Positions 53,931 through 61,181 of a stretch of 64,000 nucleotides of DNA are shown here, in pieces. The notes below the pieces were generated by a model. The model ran no database searches. It saw only the letters and a list, made by a program, of their open reading frames with translations, and had not been told where the DNA came from. How positions within the stretch are numbered: position 1 is the stretch's first letter; each line of letters starts with the position of its first letter. The position numbers were made by a program, and so were the translations under genes. The DNA comes from Rubrivivax sp. GTDB lineage: Bacteria > Pseudomonadota > Gammaproteobacteria > Burkholderiales > Burkholderiaceae_C. The DNA lies in the NCBI GenBank assembly GCA_022842595.1, contig JALHPF010000027.1:1-64000 (forward strand), given 5' to 3'.

Positions 53931-54629
53931 ATGGACATCCGTAAACTGCAACGCGCCATCGTCGATGGCCTGGAAGACGTGAAGGCGCAGAACATCGCGG
54001 TCTTCAACACCGAACACCTGTCGTCGATGTTCGAGCGCGTGATCATCGCCTCGGGCAGCAGCAACCGGCAAACCAAGGCGCTGGCTTCCAGCGTGCGCGA
54101 AAGCGTCAAGTCGCGCGGCATGCAGGTGCTGGCCACCGAGGGCGAAGACAACGGCGAATGGATCATCGTCGACTGCGGTGCCGCGGTCGCGCACATCATG
54201 CAGCCAGCCATCCGCGAGTACTACCACCTCGAAGAGATCTGGGGCGGCAAGTCGGTGAAGATCAAGCTCGGCGAAACCAAGACCGGCCTGGTCAAGGCCA
54301 GCGAACCCGAACCCGCGCCCAAGGCCGCGCGCAAGGCCACCCGCCCAGGCGCCGCTGTCAGGCAGGCCGCTGCACCTGCCCCGGCAACGAAGGGCACGGC
54401 CAAGCGGAGTCCGGCCAAGGCAAGCCCGGCCAAGCCGGTCGTGGCCAGGAAGAGCCCGGCGCGCAAGGCGGCCGGTGCTGCCGCGCCGGCCCAGCCACCC
54501 GCGCGCAAGGCGCCGGCTAAGAAGCCTGCCGCCAAGGTGCAGACGATGGTGATCGCCACCAAGAAGCCAGCGCGCAAGGCTGCTCCGGCAAAAAAGCCGG
54601 CGGCCAAGGCCAGCCCTCGCGGCCGCTGA
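53931..54629 (+). CDS. rsfS: Ribosomal silencing factor RsfS with long basic tail
   Basis: Binds L14 and keeps ribosomal subunits apart in starvation. Residues 1-115 are a complete RsfS domain ([40 protein letters not shown] compressed). Residues 120-232 form an extra Lys/Ala/Pro tail with ARKSPARK-, APAKKPAAK-type repeats that look like histone H1 or AlgP. The usual protein ends near 110-130. AGGAG is five bases before the ATG. rlmH follows by 4 bases. Confidence 0.93.
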   Translation: MDIRKLQRAIVDGLEDVKAQNIAVFNTEHLSSMFERVIIASGSSNRQTKALASSVRESVKSRGMQVLATEGEDNGEWIIVDCGAAVAHIMQPAIREYYHLEEIWGGKSVKIKLGETKTGLVKASEPEPAPKAARKATRPGAAVRQAAAPAPATKGTAKRSPAKASPAKPVVARKSPARKAAGAAAPAQPPARKAPAKKPAAKVQTMVIATKKPARKAAPAKKPAAKASPRGR

Positions 54630-54633
54630 CGGT

Positions 54634-55104
54634 ATGAAGCTGCTGGTGGTGGCAGTGGGCCAGCGCCAGCCGGCCTGGGCCGACACCGCCTGGGACGACT
54701 TCGCGAAACGCTTCCCGCCCGAATTGCGGCTGGAACTGAAGGCCCTGAAGGCCGAACCGCGCAGCACCGGCAAGACCGCTGCGCAGTGCATGGCGGCCGA
54801 GGCCCTGCGCTTCGAGACAGCCCTGCCCAAAGGAACGCGCCGTGTCGTACTGGACGAACACGGCACGCGCCGCACCAGTGCCCAGCTGGCCGAGCGCCTG
54901 CAGTTCTGGCGCGGCGACGGACGCGACGTGGCCCTGCTGGTGGGCGGCCCCGACGGGCTCGACCCTGCCGTGAAGGCCAGCGCCGACGAGAGCTTGCGCC
55001 TGAGCGACCTGACCCTGCCCCACGCGTTCGCCCGCGTGCTGCTGGCCGAAGCGCTCTACCGGGCCCACACGCTGGCCACCGGTCACCCCTACCACCGCGA
55101 ATAG
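54634..55104 (+). CDS. rlmH: 23S rRNA pseudouridine1915 N3-methyltransferase
   Basis: SPOUT methyltransferase acting on the ribosome. 156 residues with [14 protein letters not shown] for SAM binding, [12 protein letters not shown]-type helix and [18 protein letters not shown] at the C terminus, which is diagnostic. Confidence 0.95.
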   Translation: MKLLVVAVGQRQPAWADTAWDDFAKRFPPELRLELKALKAEPRSTGKTAAQCMAAEALRFETALPKGTRRVVLDEHGTRRTSAQLAERLQFWRGDGRDVALLVGGPDGLDPAVKASADESLRLSDLTLPHAFARVLLAEALYRAHTLATGHPYHRE

Positions 55105-55109
55105 GGCGT

Positions 55110-55529
55110 TCAGGCCGGTTCAGGCTGAATCAGTTCACTCTGCAGCCCCCAGTGCTCGACCACCGCGGTCAGCACGAGCGATTCGCCAGCGTCGATGCGC
55201 CCGTCGGCTTCGACCAGCACCGCGCACAGGCGCAGGACCTGGCGGCGCAGCGTCGTGCTGGTGACGGCGTCGAAGACGGCGGCCATCGTCCAGGGGTCCA
55301 CCTGGCAGGCATGGGCCCAGCGCGGGGCGCGGCTGGCAGCCAGGTCATCGGCGAAGCCACTGACCACCGCGCGCCAGCTCGCAGCGTCCAGCCCCAGCAG
55401 GGTGGCTGCTTCCAGCGTTTGCAGCATGCGCCCCTCGGCGTCGCAGAGCTCACCGTCGGCCAGCAGGGCCAGCGCGAGCACGCGGCCAGCGGCTTCGGGG
55501 CTGTTGTCAGGGTAAACGCGCAAGGCCAT
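55110..55529 (-). CDS. TerB-like small acidic protein
   Basis: 139 residues, all helical in appearance. The two halves each carry an acidic turn, LLADGELCDAEGRML and LVEADGRIDAGESLVL, a pattern seen in TerB/DjlA N-terminal-like domains that bind metals. Assignment is tentative. The ATG overlaps the stop of the upstream HPF-like gene (TGATG), so both are probably one transcript. Confidence 0.55.
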   Translation of the reverse strand: MALRVYPDNSPEAAGRVLALALLADGELCDAEGRMLQTLEAATLLGLDAASWRAVVSGFADDLAASRAPRWAHACQVDPWTMAAVFDAVTSTTLRRQVLRLCAVLVEADGRIDAGESLVLTAVVEHWGLQSELIQPEPA

Positions 55530-55846
55530 CACGCCACCTTCGTCTGCGGCTGGCTGCGGCGCAGCCGCCGTACCACGGCGCGAGCGGCGCGCGCCAGCGC
55601 GCCGTCGAGCGCCGTGCGCCAGTCGCGGGCCACGGTGGTGACGACGAGCACACCACCGTGCCGCGTGCTCAGCTCGACCTGGCAGCGCTTGTCGACCCCG
55701 CCACGGGGACCGTTGTCGTCGGACAGGCAGATGCGCGCCTTGGGCACCAGCCAGGCCAGGCGCCGCATCACGAAGCGGGCACGGTGTACGGCGAGTTCGC
55801 GCAGCGGTGCGCCTTCGGGGTCACGGGCTTCAAACAGCACTTGCAT
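55529..55846 (-). CDS. HPF/RaiA-like ribosome-associated protein
   Basis: 105 residues resembling the S30AE (HPF/YfiA) fold: MQVLFEARDPEGAPLRELA, then WLVPKARICLSDDNGPRGGV and KRCQVEL, with a strongly basic C terminus (ARAARAVVRRLRRSQPQ). Such proteins bind the decoding centre in stationary phase. This one is a single short domain without the long-HPF dimer domain. Coupled to the TerB-like gene; near rsfS, also a ribosome-silencing gene. Confidence 0.65.
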   Translation of the reverse strand: MQVLFEARDPEGAPLRELAVHRARFVMRRLAWLVPKARICLSDDNGPRGGVDKRCQVELSTRHGGVLVVTTVARDWRTALDGALARAARAVVRRLRRSQPQTKVA

Positions 55847-55967
55847 TGCAGGTCTCCAGTGGGGTGGACAAGAACACCCAGCAATCCTGGGTGCAGACGC
55901 CGCGGGTTAAAAGCAGGCATCGGCGGAGCCAGCCTCCGCAAAAACCGGAATGTCCAGCCCGATCTCC

Positions 55968-56885
55968 ATGACGCAGACCTTCAGCTACAAGCACCTTTAC
56001 TACTTCTGGGTGGTGGCCAAGGAGGGCGGCATGGCACGCGCTGCAGCGCGCCTGGGCATGGCCGTGCAGACGGTCAGCGGCCAGGTGGCCGAGCTCGAAC
56101 GCAGCCTCGGCCACAGCCTGCTCAAGCCCGCCGGCCGCGGCCTGGCATTGACCGAGGCCGGCTTGGCCGCCATGCAGCAGGCCGAGGCCATCTTCCAGCT
56201 CGGCCAGGCGCTGCCAGCGCTGGTGCAGGAAGCGGCCGGCCACCAGACGCTGCGCCTGCAGGTGGGGGTGAGCGACGGCGTGCCCAAGCTCGTTGTTCAC
56301 CGCCTGCTGCAGGCGGTGCTGACCGAGCCCCGGCTGCGCCTGCGCTGCCGCGAAAACGACCTGCCCGACCTGCTGGCCGACCTGGCCCTGCATCGACTCG
56401 ACGTGGTGCTGGCCGACCGGCCCGCACCCGCCGACAACCACCTGCGGCTCTTCAGCCACCCGCTGGAGACCAGTCCGCTGGCCTGGTACGGCACGGCGAG
56501 CCTTCGCGCTGCTTCGAACGAAGTGTTCCCGGCCTGCCTCAACGAACTGCCGGTCCTGCTGCCCAGCCTGCAGTCGGCCACGCGCCACCGGCTCGACGCC
56601 TGGCTCGAGGCGCATGCGCTGCGCCCCCGCATCGTCGGCGAATTCGACGACAGCGCCCTGCTGAAGACCTTCGGCGCCGGCGGCATGGGGGTGTTCCCTG
56701 CGCCCGCGCTCGTGCATGCCGAGCTGCTGGCGCGGTACGGCGTGCACCACCTGGGGCCGTGCACCGGCGTCGACGAGCACTACTACGCCATCGCCACCGA
56801 AAAGAGGCTGCACCACCCGCTGGTGCAGCGCCTGCTGCCCGGCGCCGACAATGCCACCCATGCGCACCCGACCCGGAAACGATGA
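55968..56885 (+). CDS. LysR-family regulator, NhaR-like
   Basis: About 305 residues. N-terminal helix-turn-helix with SYKHLYYFWVVAKEGGMARA and AVQTVSGQVAELERSLG, which matches the NhaR branch; C-terminal effector domain. E. coli NhaR responds to sodium; the effector here is unknown. A start at 55950 adds six residues. Overlaps maf by 26 bases and is divergent from the HPF-like gene. Confidence 0.82.
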   Translation: MTQTFSYKHLYYFWVVAKEGGMARAAARLGMAVQTVSGQVAELERSLGHSLLKPAGRGLALTEAGLAAMQQAEAIFQLGQALPALVQEAAGHQTLRLQVGVSDGVPKLVVHRLLQAVLTEPRLRLRCRENDLPDLLADLALHRLDVVLADRPAPADNHLRLFSHPLETSPLAWYGTASLRAASNEVFPACLNELPVLLPSLQSATRHRLDAWLEAHALRPRIVGEFDDSALLKTFGAGGMGVFPAPALVHAELLARYGVHHLGPCTGVDEHYYAIATEKRLHHPLVQRLLPGADNATHAHPTRKR

Positions 56886-57501
56886 CATCGCGCCGCCGCT
56901 GTATCTGGCGTCACAAAGCCCGCGCCGCCGCCAGCTGCTGGACCAGCTGGGCGTGGCCCACCAGCTGCTGCTACCCGCCGCCGACGAAGACGCCGAAGCA
57001 CTGGAAGAAGTGATCGCCGGCGAGCTGCCCGCCGCCTATGTGCAGCGCGTGACCGCGCTCAAGCTGCGTGCCGCGGTGGCGCGGCGGGCCGCACGTGGCC
57101 TGGCGCCCGCGCCGGTGCTCTGCGCCGACACCACCGTGGCTCTGGGCCGGCGCATCCTGGGAAAACCGGCGAACGCAGCAGAGGCACGGGCAACGCTGCA
57201 GGCGCTGTCGGGCCACAGCCACCGCGTGCTGACCGCGGTGGCCGTGCACGACGGCCGCCGCACGCACCAGGCACTGTCCACTTCGCGCGTGCGCTTCGCC
57301 GCCCTGCCGGCTGCCGTCGTCGACGCCTACATCGCCAGCAGCGACTGTTTCGGCAAGGCCGGTGCCTACGCCATCCAGAGCGCGCTGGCCGGCTGGGTGG
57401 CCCGCATCGAAGGCAGCTACAGCGGCATCATGGGCCTGCCCTTGTTCGAGACGGCGCAACTGCTGCAAGCCAGCAGGGTGCGCCTGGCGCTGACGCCCTA
57501 G
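56860..57501 (+). CDS. maf: Maf-family nucleotide pyrophosphatase
   Basis: Maf/YhdE protein that hydrolyses non-canonical or canonical nucleoside triphosphates and is linked to septum control. 213 residues: LASQSPRRRQLLDQLG, CADTTVALG, and AYAIQSALAGWVARIEGSYSG compressed. The start within the lysR end is the only upstream ATG; family homologues begin near LYLASQSP. Followed by rng, as usual. Confidence 0.93.
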   Translation: MRTRPGNDDIAPPLYLASQSPRRRQLLDQLGVAHQLLLPAADEDAEALEEVIAGELPAAYVQRVTALKLRAAVARRAARGLAPAPVLCADTTVALGRRILGKPANAAEARATLQALSGHSHRVLTAVAVHDGRRTHQALSTSRVRFAALPAAVVDAYIASSDCFGKAGAYAIQSALAGWVARIEGSYSGIMGLPLFETAQLLQASRVRLALTP

Positions 57502-57511
57502 ACTCGCTGCC

Positions 57512-58993
57512 ATGGGCGTACAGGACATATTGATCAACTGGGCCCCGCAGGAAACGCGGGTGGCCATCGTCGAGAACGGCGCGGTGCAGGAACTGCACAT
57601 CGAACGCACGCTCGAGCGTGGCCAGGTCGGCAACGTCTATCTCGGCAAGGTGGTGCGCGTGCTGCCCGGCATGCAAAGCGCCTTCGTCGACATCGGCCTG
57701 GAACGCGCCGCCTTCCTGCACGTGGCCGACCTCCTCAGCGCCAGTGGCCCGCATCGCGGCGACACCACGCTGCCGCCGATCGAACGCCAGGTCTTCGAAG
57801 GCCAGACGCTGACGGTGCAGGTCATCAAGGACGCCATCGGCACCAAGGGCGCACGCCTGAGCACACAGGTGAGCATCGCCGGGCGCATGCTCGTTTTCCT
57901 GCCGCACGACAACCACATCGGCATCAGCCAGAAGATCGGCAGCCACGAACTGCGCGAGCAGTTGCGCGCCCGCGTGCTGGCCCTGGCCACGGCCAGCGCC
58001 GAGGACCCGGGCAACACCGGCGGCTTCATCCTGCGCACCAATGCCGAGGAAGCCAGCGACACCGAACTGGGCGACGACATCGCCTACCTGCGCAAGACCT
58101 GGAAGCTGATCCGCGAACGCGCCCACAGCCGCCCGCCCGGCACCCTGCTGCACCAGGACCTGAGCCTGGTCGAACGTGTGCTGCGCGACCTGGTGAACGA
58201 GGCCACGCACAGCATCCGCATCGACAGCCGCATGCAGTACGAGCAGCTGCATGCCTTCGGCGATGTCTACATGCCGCGCGCAGTGGGCAAGCTCGAGTTG
58301 TACAGCGGCGAACGCCCGATCTTCGACCTGTTCGGCATCGAGGAAGAGATCGCCCGGGCGCTGAGCAGGCGTGTCGAGCTGAAGAGCGGTGGCTACCTCA
58401 TCATCGACCAGACCGAAGCGCTGACGACGATCGACGTCAACACCGGCGGCTATGTCGGCGCACGCAACTTCGACGACACCATCTTCAAGACCAACCTCGA
58501 AGCCGCCGGCGCACTGTCGCGCCAGCTGCGGCTGCGCAACCTGGGCGGCATCGTCATCGCCGACTTCATCGACATGACGCGCGAAGACCACCAGCAGGCG
58601 GTGCTGGCCGAACTGCGCAAGCAGCTGGCACGTGACCGCACGCGCACCACCGTCAGCGGCTTCACCCAGCTGGGCCTGGTGGAAATGACGCGCAAGCGCA
58701 CGCGCGAAAGCCTGGCCCACATGCTGTGCCAGCCCTGCCCCACCTGCGATGGCCGCGGCCAGGTGAAGACCGCGCGCAGCGTCTGCTACGACATCCTGCG
58801 CGAGATCCTGCGCGAGGCACGGCAGTTCGCGCCGAAGGAATTCCGCGTCGTCGCCAACGCCAGCGTGGTGGAAATGCTGCTCGACGAGGAAAGCGTGCAC
58901 CTAGCGGGGCTGAGCGAATTCATCGGCAAGCCGATCAGCCTGAGTGCAGAGCCTTCGATGAACCCGGAGCAGTACGACATCGTGCTGCTGTAG
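57512..58993 (+). CDS. rng: Ribonuclease G
   Basis: Endoribonuclease for 16S rRNA 5' maturation and mRNA decay. 493 residues with an S1 domain (GNVYLGKVVRVLPGMQSAFV), DNase-I-like catalytic core (TIDVNTGGYVG, GGIVIADFIDM) and the Zn-link motif CPTCDGRG. It lacks the long RNase E scaffold tail. Confidence 0.96.
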   Translation: MGVQDILINWAPQETRVAIVENGAVQELHIERTLERGQVGNVYLGKVVRVLPGMQSAFVDIGLERAAFLHVADLLSASGPHRGDTTLPPIERQVFEGQTLTVQVIKDAIGTKGARLSTQVSIAGRMLVFLPHDNHIGISQKIGSHELREQLRARVLALATASAEDPGNTGGFILRTNAEEASDTELGDDIAYLRKTWKLIRERAHSRPPGTLLHQDLSLVERVLRDLVNEATHSIRIDSRMQYEQLHAFGDVYMPRAVGKLELYSGERPIFDLFGIEEEIARALSRRVELKSGGYLIIDQTEALTTIDVNTGGYVGARNFDDTIFKTNLEAAGALSRQLRLRNLGGIVIADFIDMTREDHQQAVLAELRKQLARDRTRTTVSGFTQLGLVEMTRKRTRESLAHMLCQPCPTCDGRGQVKTARSVCYDILREILREARQFAPKEFRVVANASVVEMLLDEESVHLAGLSEFIGKPISLSAEPSMNPEQYDIVLL

Positions 58994-59208
58994 CCACCCA
59001 GCCTGCCTGACTGGCTTGGGCAAGCGGCAACCAGCCAACAACGAACAGTGACCGGCAAGCACCTGCGACGATCAGTCCCGGTGATGCCCTCATTCACGGA
59101 ACGAGCGCCACAGGTTCCGACGACATGAAAGAATTGCCGTCGTTGTTCGCGACCGCCTGGAGGGCCGCCGCCTTACCATCTTGACATCTGCCAGTGCAGG
59201 GGCACGCG

Positions 59209-60147
59209 ATGAGCACACCGCTGAAGAACGCGACACTGCGCCAGCTGGCCACCTTTCACGCGCTGGCCCGGCTGGGCAGCATCTCGCAGACGGCCGAAGA
59301 GATGCACCTGACCCAGCCAGCGGTGTCGCTGCAGCTGAGCATCCTGGAAGACGCGGCCGGCACACCCCTGCTCAGGCGCAGCTCGCGGGGCGTGAAGCTC
59401 ACCGAGGCCGGTGAACTGCTGGCCAGCTATGCCGACCGCATGCTGGCGCTTTGGCGCGAAGCCGGAGAGGCCATGGCAGCCCACCGCGGCCTGGTGGCCG
59501 GCACCTTGCGTGTCGGTGCTGTCACCACGGCCGAGTACCTGCTGCCGCACATGTTGCTGGCCTTCGTGCAGCGGCATCCGAAAGTGCAGGTGAAGCTGCG
59601 GGTGGGCAACCGAGCCGAAGTCAGCTCGGCGCTGGCGGTGCAGGAGGTCGACCTCGCCGTGATGGGCCGCGCACCCGCCGAACTGCGCGCGCAGGACGTG
59701 GCCTTCGCGCGGCATCCGATGGCATTCGTTGCCGCACCGGCGCACCCTGTGATGCAACTGGCCGCGCCCGGCCTGGCCGACCTGAACGACGGCAAGCTGC
59801 TGGTCCGCGAGCGCGGCTCGGGCACGCGCCAGACGGTCGAGCAGCTGTTCAACCAGGCCGGCGTGGACCTGCGCATCGGCGCCGAACTGTCCAGCAACGA
59901 GGCGATCAAGCAGATGTGCGTGGCCGGCTTCGGCGTGGGCTTCCTGTCCTTGCATGCCTGCGTGCTGGAACTGCAGGGCGGACTGCTGCAACTGGTGCCG
60001 CTGCCGGGCCAGCCGGTCGAGCGTGAATGGCATGTCATCTCGCTGGCCGGCCGCAGCCTGCCTGCTGCCGCCGCCGCTTTCGAGGCCTTCCTGCGCGAGC
60101 ACGGCCAGTCGCTGATCGACGAGCGCAGCTACCGGCCTGGCCGGTAG
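59209..60147 (+). CDS. LysR-family regulator, CbbR/QscR-like candidate
   Basis: 312 residues. Helix-turn-helix LRQLATFHALARLGSISQTA and LTQPAVSLQLSILEDAAG, then RGVKLTEAGELLASYADRM and a type-2 periplasmic-binding-like effector domain (RVGAVTTAEYLLPHMLLAF). The pattern is that of CbbR/CysB-type activators of autotrophic or C1 genes. AGGGG is six bases before the ATG. It converges on mcl, so it may be the serine-cycle regulator, but this is inferred from position. Confidence 0.85.
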   Translation: MSTPLKNATLRQLATFHALARLGSISQTAEEMHLTQPAVSLQLSILEDAAGTPLLRRSSRGVKLTEAGELLASYADRMLALWREAGEAMAAHRGLVAGTLRVGAVTTAEYLLPHMLLAFVQRHPKVQVKLRVGNRAEVSSALAVQEVDLAVMGRAPAELRAQDVAFARHPMAFVAAPAHPVMQLAAPGLADLNDGKLLVRERGSGTRQTVEQLFNQAGVDLRIGAELSSNEAIKQMCVAGFGVGFLSLHACVLELQGGLLQLVPLPGQPVEREWHVISLAGRSLPAAAAAFEAFLREHGQSLIDERSYRPGR

Positions 60148-60175
60148 AACCGGGCTGCCGCGGACGGCTGGCCGC

Positions 60176-61156
60176 TCAGCCGGCAGCAGCGGTGACCGCG
60201 TCGGCCTTGGCCAGCAGTGCCTCGGCCATGCGGATGCTGGCGATGTCGATCAGCCGCCCATCCAGGGACACCGCGCCCTTGCCCTGCTGCGCCGCGTCGG
60301 CCATGGCTTCCTTGATGCGCCGGGCGCGGCCCACCTCGGCCTCGGTGGGGGTGTAGACCTCGTTGGCCAGCGCCACCTGCGAAGGGTGGATGGCCCATTT
60401 GCCCTCGTAGCCCAGCACCGCCGCGCGCCGCGCCGCGGCACGGAAGCCGTCGGGGTCCGAGAAGTCGCCGAACGGGCCGTCGATCGGTCGCAGGCCGTAG
60501 GCACGGCAAGCCACCAGCATGCGCGTCTGCGCGGCATGCCACGGGTCGGTCCAGTGGGTTTCGCGGCGTCCCTGTTCGTCCGGGTCCGTCAGGACCACGG
60601 ATTCTCGGTTCACACCGCCGATGACGGTGGTGCGGGCGCGGGTGGACGCAGCGTAGTCGGCCACGCCGAAGCTCATGGCCTCCAGCCGCTTCGAGCTCTG
60701 TGCGATGGCCTCGACATTGGCCATGCCCAGGGCGGTCTCGATCAGCACCTCGAAGCCGATGCGCTTGCGGCGGCCCTGCGCCTGCTCGATCTGGGTGACC
60801 AGCATATCCAGCGCGTAAACGTCCGCGGGAACGCCGACCTTGGGAATGAGGACCATGTCCAGACGCGGGCAGGACTCGACGATGTCGATCACGTCCCGGT
60901 ACATGTAGTGCGTGTCCAGGCCGTTGATGCGGATCATCATCGTCTTCGCACCCCAGTCGATCTCGTTGAGCGCCTGGACGATGTTCTTGCGCGCCTGCGG
61001 CTTGTCGTCGGGCGCCACCGCATCCTCGAGGTCGAGGAAGACGATGTCGGCGGAACTGGCGGCGGCCTTCTCGAACAGCGCGGTGTTCGAGCCTGGCACG
61101 GCCAGTTCCGAACGGTGCAGGCGGGGCGTGGCCTGCTCGACCAGGGTGAAGCTCAT
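60176..61156 (-). CDS. mclA: L-malyl-CoA lyase
   Basis: Cleaves malyl-CoA to acetyl-CoA and glyoxylate, closing the serine cycle. 326 residues, similar to Methylobacterium Mcl (324). CitE-like barrel: RSELAVPGSN, DIVFLDLEDAVAPDDKPQAR, EVLIETALGMANVEAIA, MSFGVADYAAS, and WAIHPSQVALAN. 25 bases after ppc; the order mtk-ppc-mcl matches known serine-cycle clusters. Confidence 0.92.
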   Translation of the reverse strand: MSFTLVEQATPRLHRSELAVPGSNTALFEKAAASSADIVFLDLEDAVAPDDKPQARKNIVQALNEIDWGAKTMMIRINGLDTHYMYRDVIDIVESCPRLDMVLIPKVGVPADVYALDMLVTQIEQAQGRRKRIGFEVLIETALGMANVEAIAQSSKRLEAMSFGVADYAASTRARTTVIGGVNRESVVLTDPDEQGRRETHWTDPWHAAQTRMLVACRAYGLRPIDGPFGDFSDPDGFRAAARRAAVLGYEGKWAIHPSQVALANEVYTPTEAEVGRARRIKEAMADAAQQGKGAVSLDGRLIDIASIRMAEALLAKADAVTAAAG

Positions 61157-61181
61157 GGCGGGTTCCTTCGTTGGTGTGGGT

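Noticed and set aside
59181-59186. TTGACA as a -35 box for the LysR gene
   Set aside because: No -10-like hexamer is found 16-18 bases downstream.
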